A stretch of DNA of 64,000 nt. Source: Chitinophagaceae bacterium (lineage in GTDB: Bacteria; Bacteroidota; Bacteroidia; Chitinophagales; Chitinophagaceae). Where the stretch lies: assembly GCA_014379965.1 (NCBI GenBank), contig JACMKU010000123.1, positions 45,732 to 109,731 of the forward strand. The letters are read 5' to 3'. The notes beneath the pieces were generated by a model. That model did no database searches, was not told where the DNA came from, and worked only from the letters and a program-made list of their open reading frames with translations. Shown here piece by piece: positions 35,546-44,329 of this stretch. Position 1 is the first letter of the stretch. Every line of letters begins with the position of its first letter. A program made the translations under genes and the position numbers.

Positions 35546-35637
35546 CTCGCCGCGGGCGGGATACGTTTGATGCCTGCCGGCGAGTGAATAAATTGACTCC
35601 GCCTTCTTACTGTAACTTCACAGGGAAGGCGGTTTTA
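35546..35637 (+). terminator. Two hairpins between acpP and fabF, the second terminator-like
   Basis: First hairpin: CTCGCCG (35546-35552) with CGGCGAG (35578-35584), extendable with a bulge. Second: CCGCCTTC (35599-35606) with GAAGGCGG (35625-35632), followed by TTTT. The second resembles an intrinsic terminator and may lower fabF relative to the abundant acpP message; that role is inference. Confidence 0.6.
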
Positions 35638-35662
35638 TCTTAACAACGAATATGTCAGGCGT

Positions 35663-36916
35663 ATGGAACTTAAACGGGTTGTTGTTACTGGAATGGGCGC
35701 CCTTACACCACTGGGCAATTCAATAGACGAATATTGGGATGGCCTGGTCAATGGAGTTTCCGGTGCCGACATGATCACTCAGTTTGATGCAAGTAAGTTC
35801 CGTACAAAGTTCGCCTGTGAAGTGAAGAATTTCGATCCAGTTAAATATCTCGACAAGAAAGAAGCCCGCAAGATTGACAGGTTCACACAATTCGCACTCG
35901 TAGCAAGCGACCAGGCTATGGCGGACGCCGGACTCAATAAGGACAACATCAACCCCGACAGGATAGGAGTAGTATTCGCAAGTGGTATCGGTGGACTTAT
36001 TACCTTCCAGCATGAAGTAACCGAGTTCGCAAGAGGCGACGGTACTCCAAGGTTCAATCCATTCTTCATTCCCAAAATGATTCTCGATATCGCTGCCGGC
36101 CAGATCAGCATGCGACACAACCTACGCGGACCCAACTTCGCAGTAGTAAGTGCATGCGCCAGCAGCACCAACGCCATTATGGAGGCGCATAACCTTCTTC
36201 GCCTGGGTAAGGCCGATATCATTGTAACGGGGGGCAGCGAAGCCGTTATCAGTGAGGCTGGCGTAGGAGGATTCAATGCCATGAAGGCGATGAGCGAGAG
36301 AAACGACGATCCCAAGACTGCCAGCCGACCATACGATAAGGACCGCGATGGGTTCATCATGGGGGAGGCCTCCGGTGTACTCATACTCGAATCACTCGAC
36401 CACGCGAAGGCACGAGGAGCAAAGATCTATTGCGAAGTGGTTGGATGTGGCGCCACCGCGGATGCCCACCATATCACTGCACCTCATCCCGAAGGACTCG
36501 GCGCGAAGAATGTAATGCTTGCGGCACTCGATGATGCCAGCATTTCTCCCGACGAGATCGACTATATCAATACCCATGGCACGTCCACGCCCTTGGGCGA
36601 TATCGCGGAAGCAAAAGCAATCCTGGACGTCTTCGGTAAACATGCTTACGAACTGAACATTAGTTCCACCAAGAGTATGACAGGCCATTGCCTTGGAGCC
36701 GCCGGTGTCATCGAGGCCATCGCCTGTATAAAGGCCGTGGTGCATGACATCGTACCTCCCACCATCAACCACTTCACAGATGACCCTGACCTCGATCCAA
36801 AATTGAACTTTACATTCAATACGGCGCAAAAGCGTACGGTGAATGTAGCCCTTAGCAACACGTTTGGATTCGGTGGGCATAATGCCTGCGTGATCGTGAA
36901 GAAATTCAAAGACTAA
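35663..36916 (+). CDS. fabF: Beta-ketoacyl-ACP synthase II
   Basis: 417 residues, standard for FabF. Active-site Cys in VVSACASS (C165), His in NTHGTSTPLGD and STKSMTGHCLGAAG, and the closing FGFGGHNACVI. It elongates acyl-ACP with malonyl-ACP and handles the temperature-sensitive C16:1 step. The start at 35663 gives MELKRVVVTGMGALTPLGN, the usual N-terminus. Confidence 0.98.
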   Translation: MELKRVVVTGMGALTPLGNSIDEYWDGLVNGVSGADMITQFDASKFRTKFACEVKNFDPVKYLDKKEARKIDRFTQFALVASDQAMADAGLNKDNINPDRIGVVFASGIGGLITFQHEVTEFARGDGTPRFNPFFIPKMILDIAAGQISMRHNLRGPNFAVVSACASSTNAIMEAHNLLRLGKADIIVTGGSEAVISEAGVGGFNAMKAMSERNDDPKTASRPYDKDRDGFIMGEASGVLILESLDHAKARGAKIYCEVVGCGATADAHHITAPHPEGLGAKNVMLAALDDASISPDEIDYINTHGTSTPLGDIAEAKAILDVFGKHAYELNISSTKSMTGHCLGAAGVIEAIACIKAVVHDIVPPTINHFTDDPDLDPKLNFTFNTAQKRTVNVALSNTFGFGGHNACVIVKKFKD

Positions 36917-37014
36917 TCGGAACAATAGGTGACAATAAGCAAGTTGTCCCGGTAAATTCGCTAAACCATTCGCCCATTCAAATGGGTTTAATTTTTTTTT
37001 CGTAGCTTACTTCT

Positions 37015-37773
37015 GTGGATTTCCTTACCAATCTTTTCAAGAAACACGCCGGCTCTACCTTCAAAAAAGAGCTCAAGAATATTTTAGGTTTCGAGCCTGG
37101 CAACATCTCACTTTATAAGACAGCCCTGACCCACCGGTCCGTCCGAGAAGGGTCCGACGAGAACAACGAACGTCTCGAATACCTCGGCGATGCCGTACTT
37201 AGCGCCCTAATTGCCGACTATCTCTTCAAACGCTACCCCTACAAAGAAGAAGGGTTTCTTACCGAGATGCGCAGCAAGATGGTAAACAGGCAACAGCTAA
37301 ACGAGATCGCCATTCGGATGGGATTGAAGAAAGTTACCCTGTACAACAAGATGGATGGGTCGCTCAAGGTGAGCCAAATCTTCGGAAACACCCTCGAGGC
37401 GCTCGTAGGTGCTATTTATCTCGATATGGGATATAAGAAAACCAGCAAATGGGTGCTCAAGTCAATCATTCTCCCTCACATGTTCATGGACGACCTCGAG
37501 ATCCTCGAGATTAATCACAAGAACAAACTTTATGGTTGGGCCAACAAAAATGGAAGAGTCCTGGAGTTTGAAACGGTCAACGAGAAACTTGAGAATGGCC
37601 GTCGACTTTTTACCATCGCCGCGGTTATCGACGGAAGGAATATCGCGGAAGGACGCGCTTTCAATAAGAAAGATGCTTCGCAGATAGCAGCGCAATTGGC
37701 AGTTGAGAAACTAGGGATTGTAAATTCGGATTCGCTGGCGATGGAGAATGGACTTGATAATAAGCCGGAGTGA
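37015..37773 (+). CDS. rnc: Ribonuclease III
   Basis: 252 residues, GTG start at 37015. Signature [21 protein letters not shown] with the catalytic acidic residues, then [17 protein letters not shown], and a C-terminal dsRNA-binding domain ([21 protein letters not shown]). Cleaves double-stranded RNA in rRNA processing and regulation. Relevant here because the window's many long RNA hairpins are potential substrates (inference). It follows fabF after 98 nt. Confidence 0.96.
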   Translation: MDFLTNLFKKHAGSTFKKELKNILGFEPGNISLYKTALTHRSVREGSDENNERLEYLGDAVLSALIADYLFKRYPYKEEGFLTEMRSKMVNRQQLNEIAIRMGLKKVTLYNKMDGSLKVSQIFGNTLEALVGAIYLDMGYKKTSKWVLKSIILPHMFMDDLEILEINHKNKLYGWANKNGRVLEFETVNEKLENGRRLFTIAAVIDGRNIAEGRAFNKKDASQIAAQLAVEKLGIVNSDSLAMENGLDNKPE

Positions 37774-37780
37774 GGCGGGT

Positions 37781-37953
37781 GGCAATAGGCAATGGGCAAT
37801 AGGCAATAGGCAATAGACAATAGGCAATAGGCAATAGGCAATAGGCAATAGGCAATAGGCAATAGGCAATAGGCAATAGGCAATAGGCAATCGTCGAAGG
37901 TATAAGCTTATTCTGCATTAAGACCCGATTCCCGATTCCCAATTCCTAATTCC
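37781..37953. repeat. 7-nt tandem array (CAATAGG, ~15 copies) plus a 'GGGAATT' half-element
   Basis: 37781-37890 is a nearly pure head-to-tail array of GGCAATA, about 15.5 units with three variant units near the left end. After 34 nt (37891-37924, containing GTCGAAGG and ACC) comes 37925-37953, CGATTCCCGATTCCCAATTCC, one arm of the GGGAATC family. The arms are not complementary. It fills the convergent gap between rnc and mce, and the mce stop codon (37946-37948) is part of the second array. Confidence 0.96.
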
Positions 37954-38353
37954 CTTTTCGCTCCGCACATAATTCAATCAAAACACCATTAGTTTGTTTA
38001 GGGTGCAGGAAGCACACGAGCTTATTATCTGCTCCGGGTTTCGGTGTTTCATCGATAAAGACGAATCCTTCTGCTTTCAGCCGCTTGATCTCCGCATCCA
38101 TATCTTCCACGTCGAAAGCAATATGATGCAGCCCTTCGCCTTTCTTTTCAATGAATCTCGCGATGACCCCCGAAGGGTCGGTGCTCTCCAATAGTTCGAG
38201 TTTGGTGTCACCAGATCGGAAGAAAGCCGTGTTCACTTTCTCACTCACAACCTCCTCGGTCTTATAGCACGAAGTGTTCAGTAGTTTTTCGAACAACGGA
38301 ACCGATATATCGAGGCTTTTTACGGCGATTCCAATGTGCTCAACTTTTTGCAT
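37946..38353 (-). CDS. mce: Methylmalonyl-CoA epimerase
   Basis: 135 residues, vicinal oxygen chelate fold. Metal ligands are visible in VEHIGIAV (H7), LHHIAFDV and a C-terminal glutamate (VLIELCAE). Converts (2R)- to (2S)-methylmalonyl-CoA in propionate metabolism. The C-terminal stop codon is provided by a repeat array, so the last residues (AERKGN) may be recently altered. A B12-binding protein of the same pathway lies at 62690. Confidence 0.95.
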   Translation of the reverse strand: MQKVEHIGIAVKSLDISVPLFEKLLNTSCYKTEEVVSEKVNTAFFRSGDTKLELLESTDPSGVIARFIEKKGEGLHHIAFDVEDMDAEIKRLKAEGFVFIDETPKPGADNKLVCFLHPKQTNGVLIELCAERKGN

Positions 38354-38438
38354 GACAAGGGTTTAATGGGGGATTTCGATTTCAGGTAAATTTAAGGTTT
38401 AACCATAAAATAAGCCTATAAAATAGAACCTTTTGATC

Positions 38439-38446
38439 TAATTTTG
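38439..38446 (+). promoter_or_regulatory. Putative -7 box of iscS
   Basis: TAATTTTG matches TAnnTTTG, 34 nt before the iscS ATG. No -33 box at the usual distance. Confidence 0.4.
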
Positions 38447-38480
38447 CGTTTAATATTGACGAAATAACGCCTTAGTTCTT

Positions 38481-39698
38481 ATGCTTAATTTCCCCATTTA
38501 TCTCGATCATAATGCTACCACTCCCTGCGATCCACGGGTAGTCGACGCAATGGTCCCCTATTTCACCTCCGCCTTCGGTAATGCCGCCAGCCGTAATCAT
38601 CCTTTTGGATGGCAGGCCGAAGAGGCAGTAGATATTGCCCGCCAACAAGTGGCAAGCCTGATCGGTGCGGATCCAAAAGAGATCATCTTTACTTCGGGTG
38701 CTACTGAAGCCGACAACCTCGCAATAAAAGGTGTGTTCGAAATGTACGCGACCAAGGGAAATCATATCATTACATGCAATATAGAACACAAAGCCGTTCT
38801 CGATACCTGCAAGCATATTGAAAAGGAAGGCGGTGAGGTGACATACCTCAAGGTAATGGACAATGGCCTCATCGATCTCGCCGAACTCGAAGCCGCTATC
38901 CGCCCCACGACTATTCTAATCGCCATCATGTATGCGAATAACGAGATTGGTACCGTGATGCCCATGAAAGAAATCAGCGCGATCGCGAGGAAGAAAGGTA
39001 TACCTGTATTCAGCGATGCTACGCAGGCAGTCGGCAAGATACCTGTGGATGTGAACAAAGATGGCATTGACCTGATGGCCTTCACTGCACATAAGATGTA
39101 TGGTCCAAAAGGTGTGGGTGCATTGTATGTACGCAGGAAAAATCCAAGAGTTAAAGTAACCGCGCAAATAGATGGTGGTGGTCATGAAAGAGGAATGAGG
39201 AGTGGAACACTCAACGTTCCTGGAATAGTCGGCTTCGGAAAGGCGTGCGAGATCTGTCTCAACGAGATGGAGGAAGAGACTGCGCGTGTGAGCAAGTTGC
39301 GCGACAAGTTGCAGAATGCACTGCTTCAAATCGAAGAGTCTTATCTAAATGGCGATAAAGAATATAAACTGCCACACGTTACCAATATCTCCTTCAAGTA
39401 TGTGGAAGGGGAGGGATTGATGATGGGTTTCAATAAGAACATAGCCGTATCATCCGGATCAGCCTGTACGTCCGCTTCTCTCGAGCCATCGTATGTGTTG
39501 AAGGCACTTGGTCTCGGCGATGACCTTGCTCATAGTTCACTGAGGTTCGGCCTCGGCAGATTTACCACAGAAGATCAGATTGACTATACGATAGAACAAG
39601 TGACCCAGACCGTCAATAAACTAAGAGACATGAGCCCGCTTTGGGAGATGTATAAGGAGGGGATTGATATGAATAGTATAGAATGGGCGCATCATTAG
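38481..39698 (+). CDS. iscS: Cysteine desulfurase IscS
   Basis: 405 residues. PLP lysine in [10 protein letters not shown] (K205), PLP-contacting histidine (CNIEHKAV), and the mobile-loop catalytic cysteine in [10 protein letters not shown] (C329). Takes sulfur from L-cysteine and delivers it to IscU and to tRNA thiolation. The closing region ([14 protein letters not shown]) matches IscS rather than SufS. First gene of an iscS-iscU-iscA cluster, separated from iscU by a perfect hairpin that starts at its stop codon. Confidence 0.97.
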   Translation: MLNFPIYLDHNATTPCDPRVVDAMVPYFTSAFGNAASRNHPFGWQAEEAVDIARQQVASLIGADPKEIIFTSGATEADNLAIKGVFEMYATKGNHIITCNIEHKAVLDTCKHIEKEGGEVTYLKVMDNGLIDLAELEAAIRPTTILIAIMYANNEIGTVMPMKEISAIARKKGIPVFSDATQAVGKIPVDVNKDGIDLMAFTAHKMYGPKGVGALYVRRKNPRVKVTAQIDGGGHERGMRSGTLNVPGIVGFGKACEICLNEMEEETARVSKLRDKLQNALLQIEESYLNGDKEYKLPHVTNISFKYVEGEGLMMGFNKNIAVSSGSACTSASLEPSYVLKALGLGDDLAHSSLRFGLGRFTTEDQIDYTIEQVTQTVNKLRDMSPLWEMYKEGIDMNSIEWAHH

Positions 39699-39768
39699 TT
39701 GATTGGGTTGATTAAGTTGATCCAGTCACCACCAATCAACTTAATCAACTTAATCAACCCAATCAACT
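39697..39768. repeat. Inverted-tandem element, 'AATCAACTT' family
   Basis: A perfect 25-bp inverted repeat, 39697-39721 with 39744-39768, loop 22 nt. The left arm starts inside the iscS TAG stop. Extra ATCAACTTA units flank the right arm (to 39777). It lies between iscS and iscU, where it could set the ratio of the two messages. Confidence 0.96.
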
Positions 39769-39788
39769 TAATCAACTAAACACACACC

Positions 39789-40208
39789 ATGTCATATTCA
39801 GAGAAACTTATCGATCACTACCAGAACCCCAAGAACGTGGGAACGCTGGACAAGAACAAACAGAATGTCGGAACAGGACTGGTAGGTGCTCCCGAGTGTG
39901 GAGATGTGATGCGCCTTCAGATAGAGGTTGATGATGCCACCGGCCTCATCACCGACGCTAAGTTTAAGACTTTTGGTTGCGGTTCCGCGATTGCCTCCTC
40001 TTCGCTGGCCACCGAGTGGCTAAAAGGTAAGTCGGTGAATGAAGCAGTGACCATCGATAACATGGCGATCGTTGAAGAGCTCAACCTTCCGCCTGTGAAG
40101 ATTCACTGCTCTGTGCTGGCCGAAGATGCCATCAAAGCTGCCGTGAACGATTACAGAAAGAAGAATGGGCTACCCGAATTGAAGTTCGAAGAAAGTGTAG
40201 TTCACTAA
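39789..40208 (+). CDS. iscU: Fe-S cluster assembly scaffold IscU
   Basis: 139 residues. Cluster ligands C37 (APECGD, with D39), C64 (FGCGSA) and C107 (KIHCSVLAEDAI), and the LPPVK motif bound by HscA. It holds the nascent [2Fe-2S] cluster built with sulfur from IscS. The iscA gene follows after 57 nt. Confidence 0.97.
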   Translation: MSYSEKLIDHYQNPKNVGTLDKNKQNVGTGLVGAPECGDVMRLQIEVDDATGLITDAKFKTFGCGSAIASSSLATEWLKGKSVNEAVTIDNMAIVEELNLPPVKIHCSVLAEDAIKAAVNDYRKKNGLPELKFEESVVH

Positions 40209-40265
40209 GAAAAATTGAAAACGGTAGTCGACTACCGATGTAGGTTTTCACTAAAAAGATAAATT

Positions 40266-40619
40266 ATGAGTGTAGCAATGGAGAACGCGATATACGTCAG
40301 CGACAAAGCAAAAGCAAAGGTCCAGCAGCTCCTGGCCGAGGCCGACGTCAACGGTGATAATTCCTATTTCCTTCGTGTGAGTGTAGTCGGTGGAGGGTGC
40401 TCAGGCCTTAGCTATAAACTCGATTTCGACAACGAACAGAAACCCATGGACCAGGTATTCGAGAATAATGGTGTTAAAGTGGTGACTGACCTCAAGAGCT
40501 TCCTTTACCTCGTGAATACAACACTCGATTTCTCGGAAGGCCTCAATGGTAAAGGGTTTTACTTCAGCAATCCCAACGCGAGTCGTACTTGTGGGTGTGG
40601 GGAGAGTTTTGCGGTGTAA
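40266..40619 (+). CDS. iscA: Iron-sulfur cluster assembly protein IscA/HesB family
   Basis: 117 residues. The three conserved cysteines are C45 (GGGCSGLSY), C109 and C111 (RTCGCG). A-type carrier that passes clusters to apo-proteins. iscR, hscB, hscA and fdx are not present on either side, so the cluster is a reduced iscSUA set. Confidence 0.96.
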   Translation: MSVAMENAIYVSDKAKAKVQQLLAEADVNGDNSYFLRVSVVGGGCSGLSYKLDFDNEQKPMDQVFENNGVKVVTDLKSFLYLVNTTLDFSEGLNGKGFYFSNPNASRTCGCGESFAV

Positions 40620-40643
40620 TCTTTTAGTTGGATTTTCACGTGT

Positions 40644-40762
40644 CGTTTAACGTTTAACGTTCTTTAATTCGATCAGGCTTTTATTCTAATAAGCCGTATA
40701 AGACTCGGGATTGCAAGTTCGATCTAAAGAACGTTAAACGTTAAACCCTTAAACGTTAAACG
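40644..40762. repeat. Inverted-tandem element, 'GTTTAACGTTTAAGGG' family, unequal arms
   Basis: Left arm 40644-40666 is short (CGTTTAACGTTTAACG...); right arm 40725-40762 has an additional ~15-nt unit with the AAGGG block. About 23 bp can pair. The loop contains GATCGAA twice on the minus strand. It lies between iscA and gldF. Unequal arms show that units can be lost or gained. Confidence 0.95.
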
Positions 40763-40798
40763 ATTCCCGTGGTTCTTATTTCCTTATTTTCGCTACCT

Positions 40799-41518
40799 AT
40801 GTGGGCCATTTGTAAAAAAGAACTTCGTCAATTCTTCAGTAGTCTTACAGGCTATATTGCCATCATCGTCTTCCTGCTTGCCAACGGCCTTGCCCTTTTT
40901 GTATTTGAAGACAACATTCTCGACTTTGGCTATGCCACGTTAGATAAATTTTTCCAACTGGCGCCATGGATCCTTTTGCTGTTGATCCCAGCCATCACTA
41001 TGCGAAGCTTCGCTGACGAGTTCAAAGGAGGCACTTTCGAGATATTACAGACGCGACCCCTCACACGTTGGCAGATCGTCAATGGAAAATATCTTGGTAG
41101 CCTGATAGTAGTCCTCATAGCATTGCTACCTACGATTGTCTATTTTTTTTCAATTCAACAACTTTCAACGGATGCCGGTATTGATACCGGCGCCACCATC
41201 GGTTCGTATATCGGATTATTCTTCCTTGCCGCGGTTTTTACATCCATAGGGATATGTAGCAGCAGCTTCACGAATAATGCCGTGGTTGCTTTCATAGTCA
41301 GCCTCATTGCCTGCGCGCTCTTATATTATGGCTTCAGTGCCATTAGCAAGCTTCCTGGCCTGGAAGGCGGCGCCGATTATTACGTAGCAATGGCCGGAAT
41401 CGACTTTCACTATACGAGCATTAGCAGGGGAGTCATCGACTCCCGGGACGTGATCTACTTCCTCAGCGTGATCATCCTATTTCTTACCATCACACACCGT
41501 AACCTGTTAAAACGATAA
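40799..41518 (+). CDS. gldF: Gliding-motility ABC transporter permease GldF
   Basis: 239 residues from ATG 40799 (MWAICKKELRQFFSSLTGYIAI). Six predicted membrane helices; conserved ADEFKGGTFEILQTRPLTRWQIV cytoplasmic segment and C-terminal DSRDVIYFLSVIILFL. GldF and GldG, with the ATPase GldA, form an ABC exporter linked to gliding in Flavobacterium, and the pair is widespread in Bacteroidota. gldG starts 12 nt later. gldA is not in the window. Confidence 0.93.
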   Translation: MWAICKKELRQFFSSLTGYIAIIVFLLANGLALFVFEDNILDFGYATLDKFFQLAPWILLLLIPAITMRSFADEFKGGTFEILQTRPLTRWQIVNGKYLGSLIVVLIALLPTIVYFFSIQQLSTDAGIDTGATIGSYIGLFFLAAVFTSIGICSSSFTNNAVVAFIVSLIACALLYYGFSAISKLPGLEGGADYYVAMAGIDFHYTSISRGVIDSRDVIYFLSVIILFLTITHRNLLKR

Positions 41519-41530
41519 ATCACAAACCTG

Positions 41531-43258
41531 ATGAAGAAATTCGTTGCTTCGCGTTATTGGTGGTTATTCCTTATCCTAATCCTTGTGGTTATCAATTTCC
41601 TTGGCTCGACTTTTCATTCAAGGATTGATCTTACCAAAGAAAAGAGATATACACTTAGCCCGGCAACTTCAGAATTGCTTAATAGTCTCGAAGAGGATGT
41701 GAACATCGATATTTTCCTGCAGGGTGAATTTCCCGCAGGGTTTCAAAAACTGGCTAACAGTACAAAAGACTTCGTGCAACTATTGAAGGATCGTAATAGC
41801 ACGAAAGTGCATTATCGTTTCCTCTCTCCTAAAGATGAGATTCCAGGAACGGGAGTCAAGTATGGCGATTCGCTCGTGTCACTTGGAGCTACTCCGATCA
41901 ATCTGACTGTACAACTAAAGGAAGGACAGCAGCAGAATTTCATCTTTCCTGTCGCATTGCTTCATTACAAAGGGAAAAAGCAACTTGTCAATCTCTACGG
42001 TGGTAGCAACCGTCTCATATCCCAGAACGAAATCAATGAATCCGAAGCCCTGCTCGAATACCAATTCGTGAGCGTGTTGGACAAAATGATTAACGAGCGT
42101 CGTCCCGGCGTGGCATACACAGTAGGAAACGGCCAACCCGAAGATGCGAGAACTTATGACCTTGTACAGACATTGAAACTGGACTATGATTTTGGAATTT
42201 TCAACCTGAATACACAACCGCGTGTACCCGATAAAGCGGACGTTCTATTGATAGTGAAGCCCGCTCTTACATTTACCGAAGAGGAAAAACTGAAGATCGA
42301 CCAATTCGTCATGCGTGGCGGGAAGTTGCTGTGTTTCGTTGACAACCTATTTGCCGAACCAGATAGTCTCGCATTCAAACCCCAGACAGTTGCCTTCGAC
42401 AGAAATCTTAACCTGACCGACATGTTCTTCCGGTATGGGACAAGGATCAATACGGACCTGGTCATGGACTTGCAGTGCGAAACGATCCAGTTTGTTGTCG
42501 GCGGTGGCAGTAATGGTCAACCCCAGCAGGAGTTCCTGCATTGGAACTACTATCCTTTGTTTCAGCCCCCCAGTAATCATTCGATCAATCGCAACCTCGG
42601 ACTTGTTGGCGGTCGGTTTGTGAACTCAATGGACACAATCGATGTACCGGGAGTAACGAAGACGGTGCTATTGTCCTCTTCGTCTTCGTCGCGTGTAATT
42701 CATACGCCTGCGCTGATTAGCCTGAATGAAAATCGGAACGCACCTGAGGATGAAAAGTTCAGGCAGTCGGCCATACCTGTGGCTATGCTGCTCGAAGGTA
42801 AATTCACATCCCTTTTCCGTAACCGTGTTTCCAAGGCTGTTATCGATAGCCTTGCATTGCAGAAGACGCCCTTCCTGCCAGCCTCGGTCGACAATAAGAT
42901 GATCATCGTAGCGGACGGTGACATTGCGTTAAATGAGGTGTTGCCGAGTATGGGCCCCTTACCGATGGGTTGGAATAGGGTGACCTACCTGGCATACGAA
43001 CAGCAGAGTGATGGGGGAAAATATTTCATTCCTGTTGCCAATCGTCAGTTCTTCCAAAATTGTATCGAATACCTGGTGGCGAACCCGGTAATAATAGAAA
43101 CGCGAAACAAGAACATCGTTCTTCGGCTCCTAGACTCAGCCAAGGTGAAAGAACAGCGTACGACCTGGCAATTCATCAATATTGCGCTGCCTGTGTTGAT
43201 GATTGTTTTGTTTGGGTTCATTTACCAGCAAATTCGGAAAAGAAAGTACGCCCCATGA
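41531..43258 (+). CDS. gldG: Gliding-motility-associated protein GldG
   Basis: 575 residues. One N-terminal helix (WLFLILILVVINFLGS), a large ABC-type uncharacterised domain (GldG/ABC_transp_aux, about 30-520) beginning RIDLTKEKRYTLSPATSELL, and a C-terminal helix (FINIALPVLMIVLFGFIYQQI) with a basic tail. Partner of GldF; operon with 12-nt spacing. Confidence 0.94.
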   Translation: MKKFVASRYWWLFLILILVVINFLGSTFHSRIDLTKEKRYTLSPATSELLNSLEEDVNIDIFLQGEFPAGFQKLANSTKDFVQLLKDRNSTKVHYRFLSPKDEIPGTGVKYGDSLVSLGATPINLTVQLKEGQQQNFIFPVALLHYKGKKQLVNLYGGSNRLISQNEINESEALLEYQFVSVLDKMINERRPGVAYTVGNGQPEDARTYDLVQTLKLDYDFGIFNLNTQPRVPDKADVLLIVKPALTFTEEEKLKIDQFVMRGGKLLCFVDNLFAEPDSLAFKPQTVAFDRNLNLTDMFFRYGTRINTDLVMDLQCETIQFVVGGGSNGQPQQEFLHWNYYPLFQPPSNHSINRNLGLVGGRFVNSMDTIDVPGVTKTVLLSSSSSSRVIHTPALISLNENRNAPEDEKFRQSAIPVAMLLEGKFTSLFRNRVSKAVIDSLALQKTPFLPASVDNKMIIVADGDIALNEVLPSMGPLPMGWNRVTYLAYEQQSDGGKYFIPVANRQFFQNCIEYLVANPVIIETRNKNIVLRLLDSAKVKEQRTTWQFINIALPVLMIVLFGFIYQQIRKRKYAP

Positions 43259-43292
43259 GCGGATGCTTAGTCATCCCCGGAGTTGATTATTG

Positions 43293-43300
43293 TATCTTTG
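43293..43300 (+). promoter_or_regulatory. Putative -7 box of terC
   Basis: TATCTTTG matches TAnnTTTG, 22 nt before the ATG at 43323, in the short gap after gldG. No good -33 box. Confidence 0.4.
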
Positions 43301-43322
43301 CCGACTAATTTCCATCCCGAAA

Positions 43323-44297
43323 ATGAACAGTGAATTATTGACATATATTGTTTTTGGAGGAGTACTGATACTGGCGCTCGTCTTCGATCTCGGATTGCTA
43401 AGTAAGAAGAATAAAGCGGTCACGATCAAACAGGCTTTGTACCAGACTTTCTTCTGGGTTGGGCTTGCACTCGCATTTTTTATTTATATGTGGATCGAAA
43501 GAGGGCAGGTGCTCGCGTTGGAGTACCTCAGTGCCTACCTGATGGAATGGAGTCTTAGCATCGATAACATTTTCGTATTCATCCTGATCTTCACATCCTT
43601 TGGTGTAAAGGAGAAACATTATGGCAGGGTTCTGTTGATAGGCATCCTGATGGCCATCATTTTCCGTATCATCTTCATCACCGTTGGCGTAGCATTAGTT
43701 GATCGGTTTCATTGGGTGCTTTACTTGTTCGGCGTTTTCCTGGTGTTTACCGGGTACAAGATGTTTACCGCGAACAAGGACGAGGAATTCGATCCACACG
43801 ATACCAAGATCTACCGATTTCTGAAAAAAGTTTTACCGCTCGCGCCTCATGATGGTGATGGAAAATATGTTGTTGTGGAAAATGGGAAACGTATGTATAC
43901 CACTCTCTTCATCGTGGTGTTGATGCTTGCGGCCATTGATCTCGTGTTCGCGCTGGATTCTATTCCCGCGGTTATGGGTATATCGAGGGATAAGTTGGTG
44001 ATCTACACTTCGAACATATTCGCCGTTCTTGGCCTTCGTTCATTATTCTTCCTTTTGCGCGGCGCGGTCAGCAAGTTCGATTACCTACAGCAGGGGATTG
44101 CAATTGTACTCGTTTTCATTGGAATCAAGATGCTGGCAGAGAAATGGATCAATCAATGGCTCGACAAACCAACGCAGGTATTCATCTCCCTTGGCTTGAT
44201 CCTGATTTGTATAGCAGGCTCAATTTTCTACTCGATCTTCATGAAGAAGAAAGGCACACCTCCCGATGTGGTGGACTCCAGCATCAATGATGGATGA
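43323..44297 (+). CDS. TerC/Alx-family integral membrane protein
   Basis: 324 residues from ATG 43323 (MNSELLTYIVFGGVLILALVFDLGL). About eight to nine membrane helices with the two acidic signature motifs EWSLSIDNIFVF and LVFALDSIPAV, which line the putative metal site. Family members such as Alx export Mn(2+) and are tied to tellurite or alkaline stress. A soluble loop (FDPHDTKIYRFLKK...) splits the halves. murF-alr follows after 32 nt. Confidence 0.92.
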   Translation: MNSELLTYIVFGGVLILALVFDLGLLSKKNKAVTIKQALYQTFFWVGLALAFFIYMWIERGQVLALEYLSAYLMEWSLSIDNIFVFILIFTSFGVKEKHYGRVLLIGILMAIIFRIIFITVGVALVDRFHWVLYLFGVFLVFTGYKMFTANKDEEFDPHDTKIYRFLKKVLPLAPHDGDGKYVVVENGKRMYTTLFIVVLMLAAIDLVFALDSIPAVMGISRDKLVIYTSNIFAVLGLRSLFFLLRGAVSKFDYLQQGIAIVLVFIGIKMLAEKWINQWLDKPTQVFISLGLILICIAGSIFYSIFMKKKGTPPDVVDSSINDG

Positions 44298-44329
44298 CGT
44301 AACTTAGCTTCCTTTGCAAGATATACCGG

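Noticed and set aside
37781..37890. Minus-strand coding sequence of IAYCLLP repeats
   Set aside because: The frame is only the translation of the 7-nt array (period 21 nt = 7 codons). No gene features surround it.
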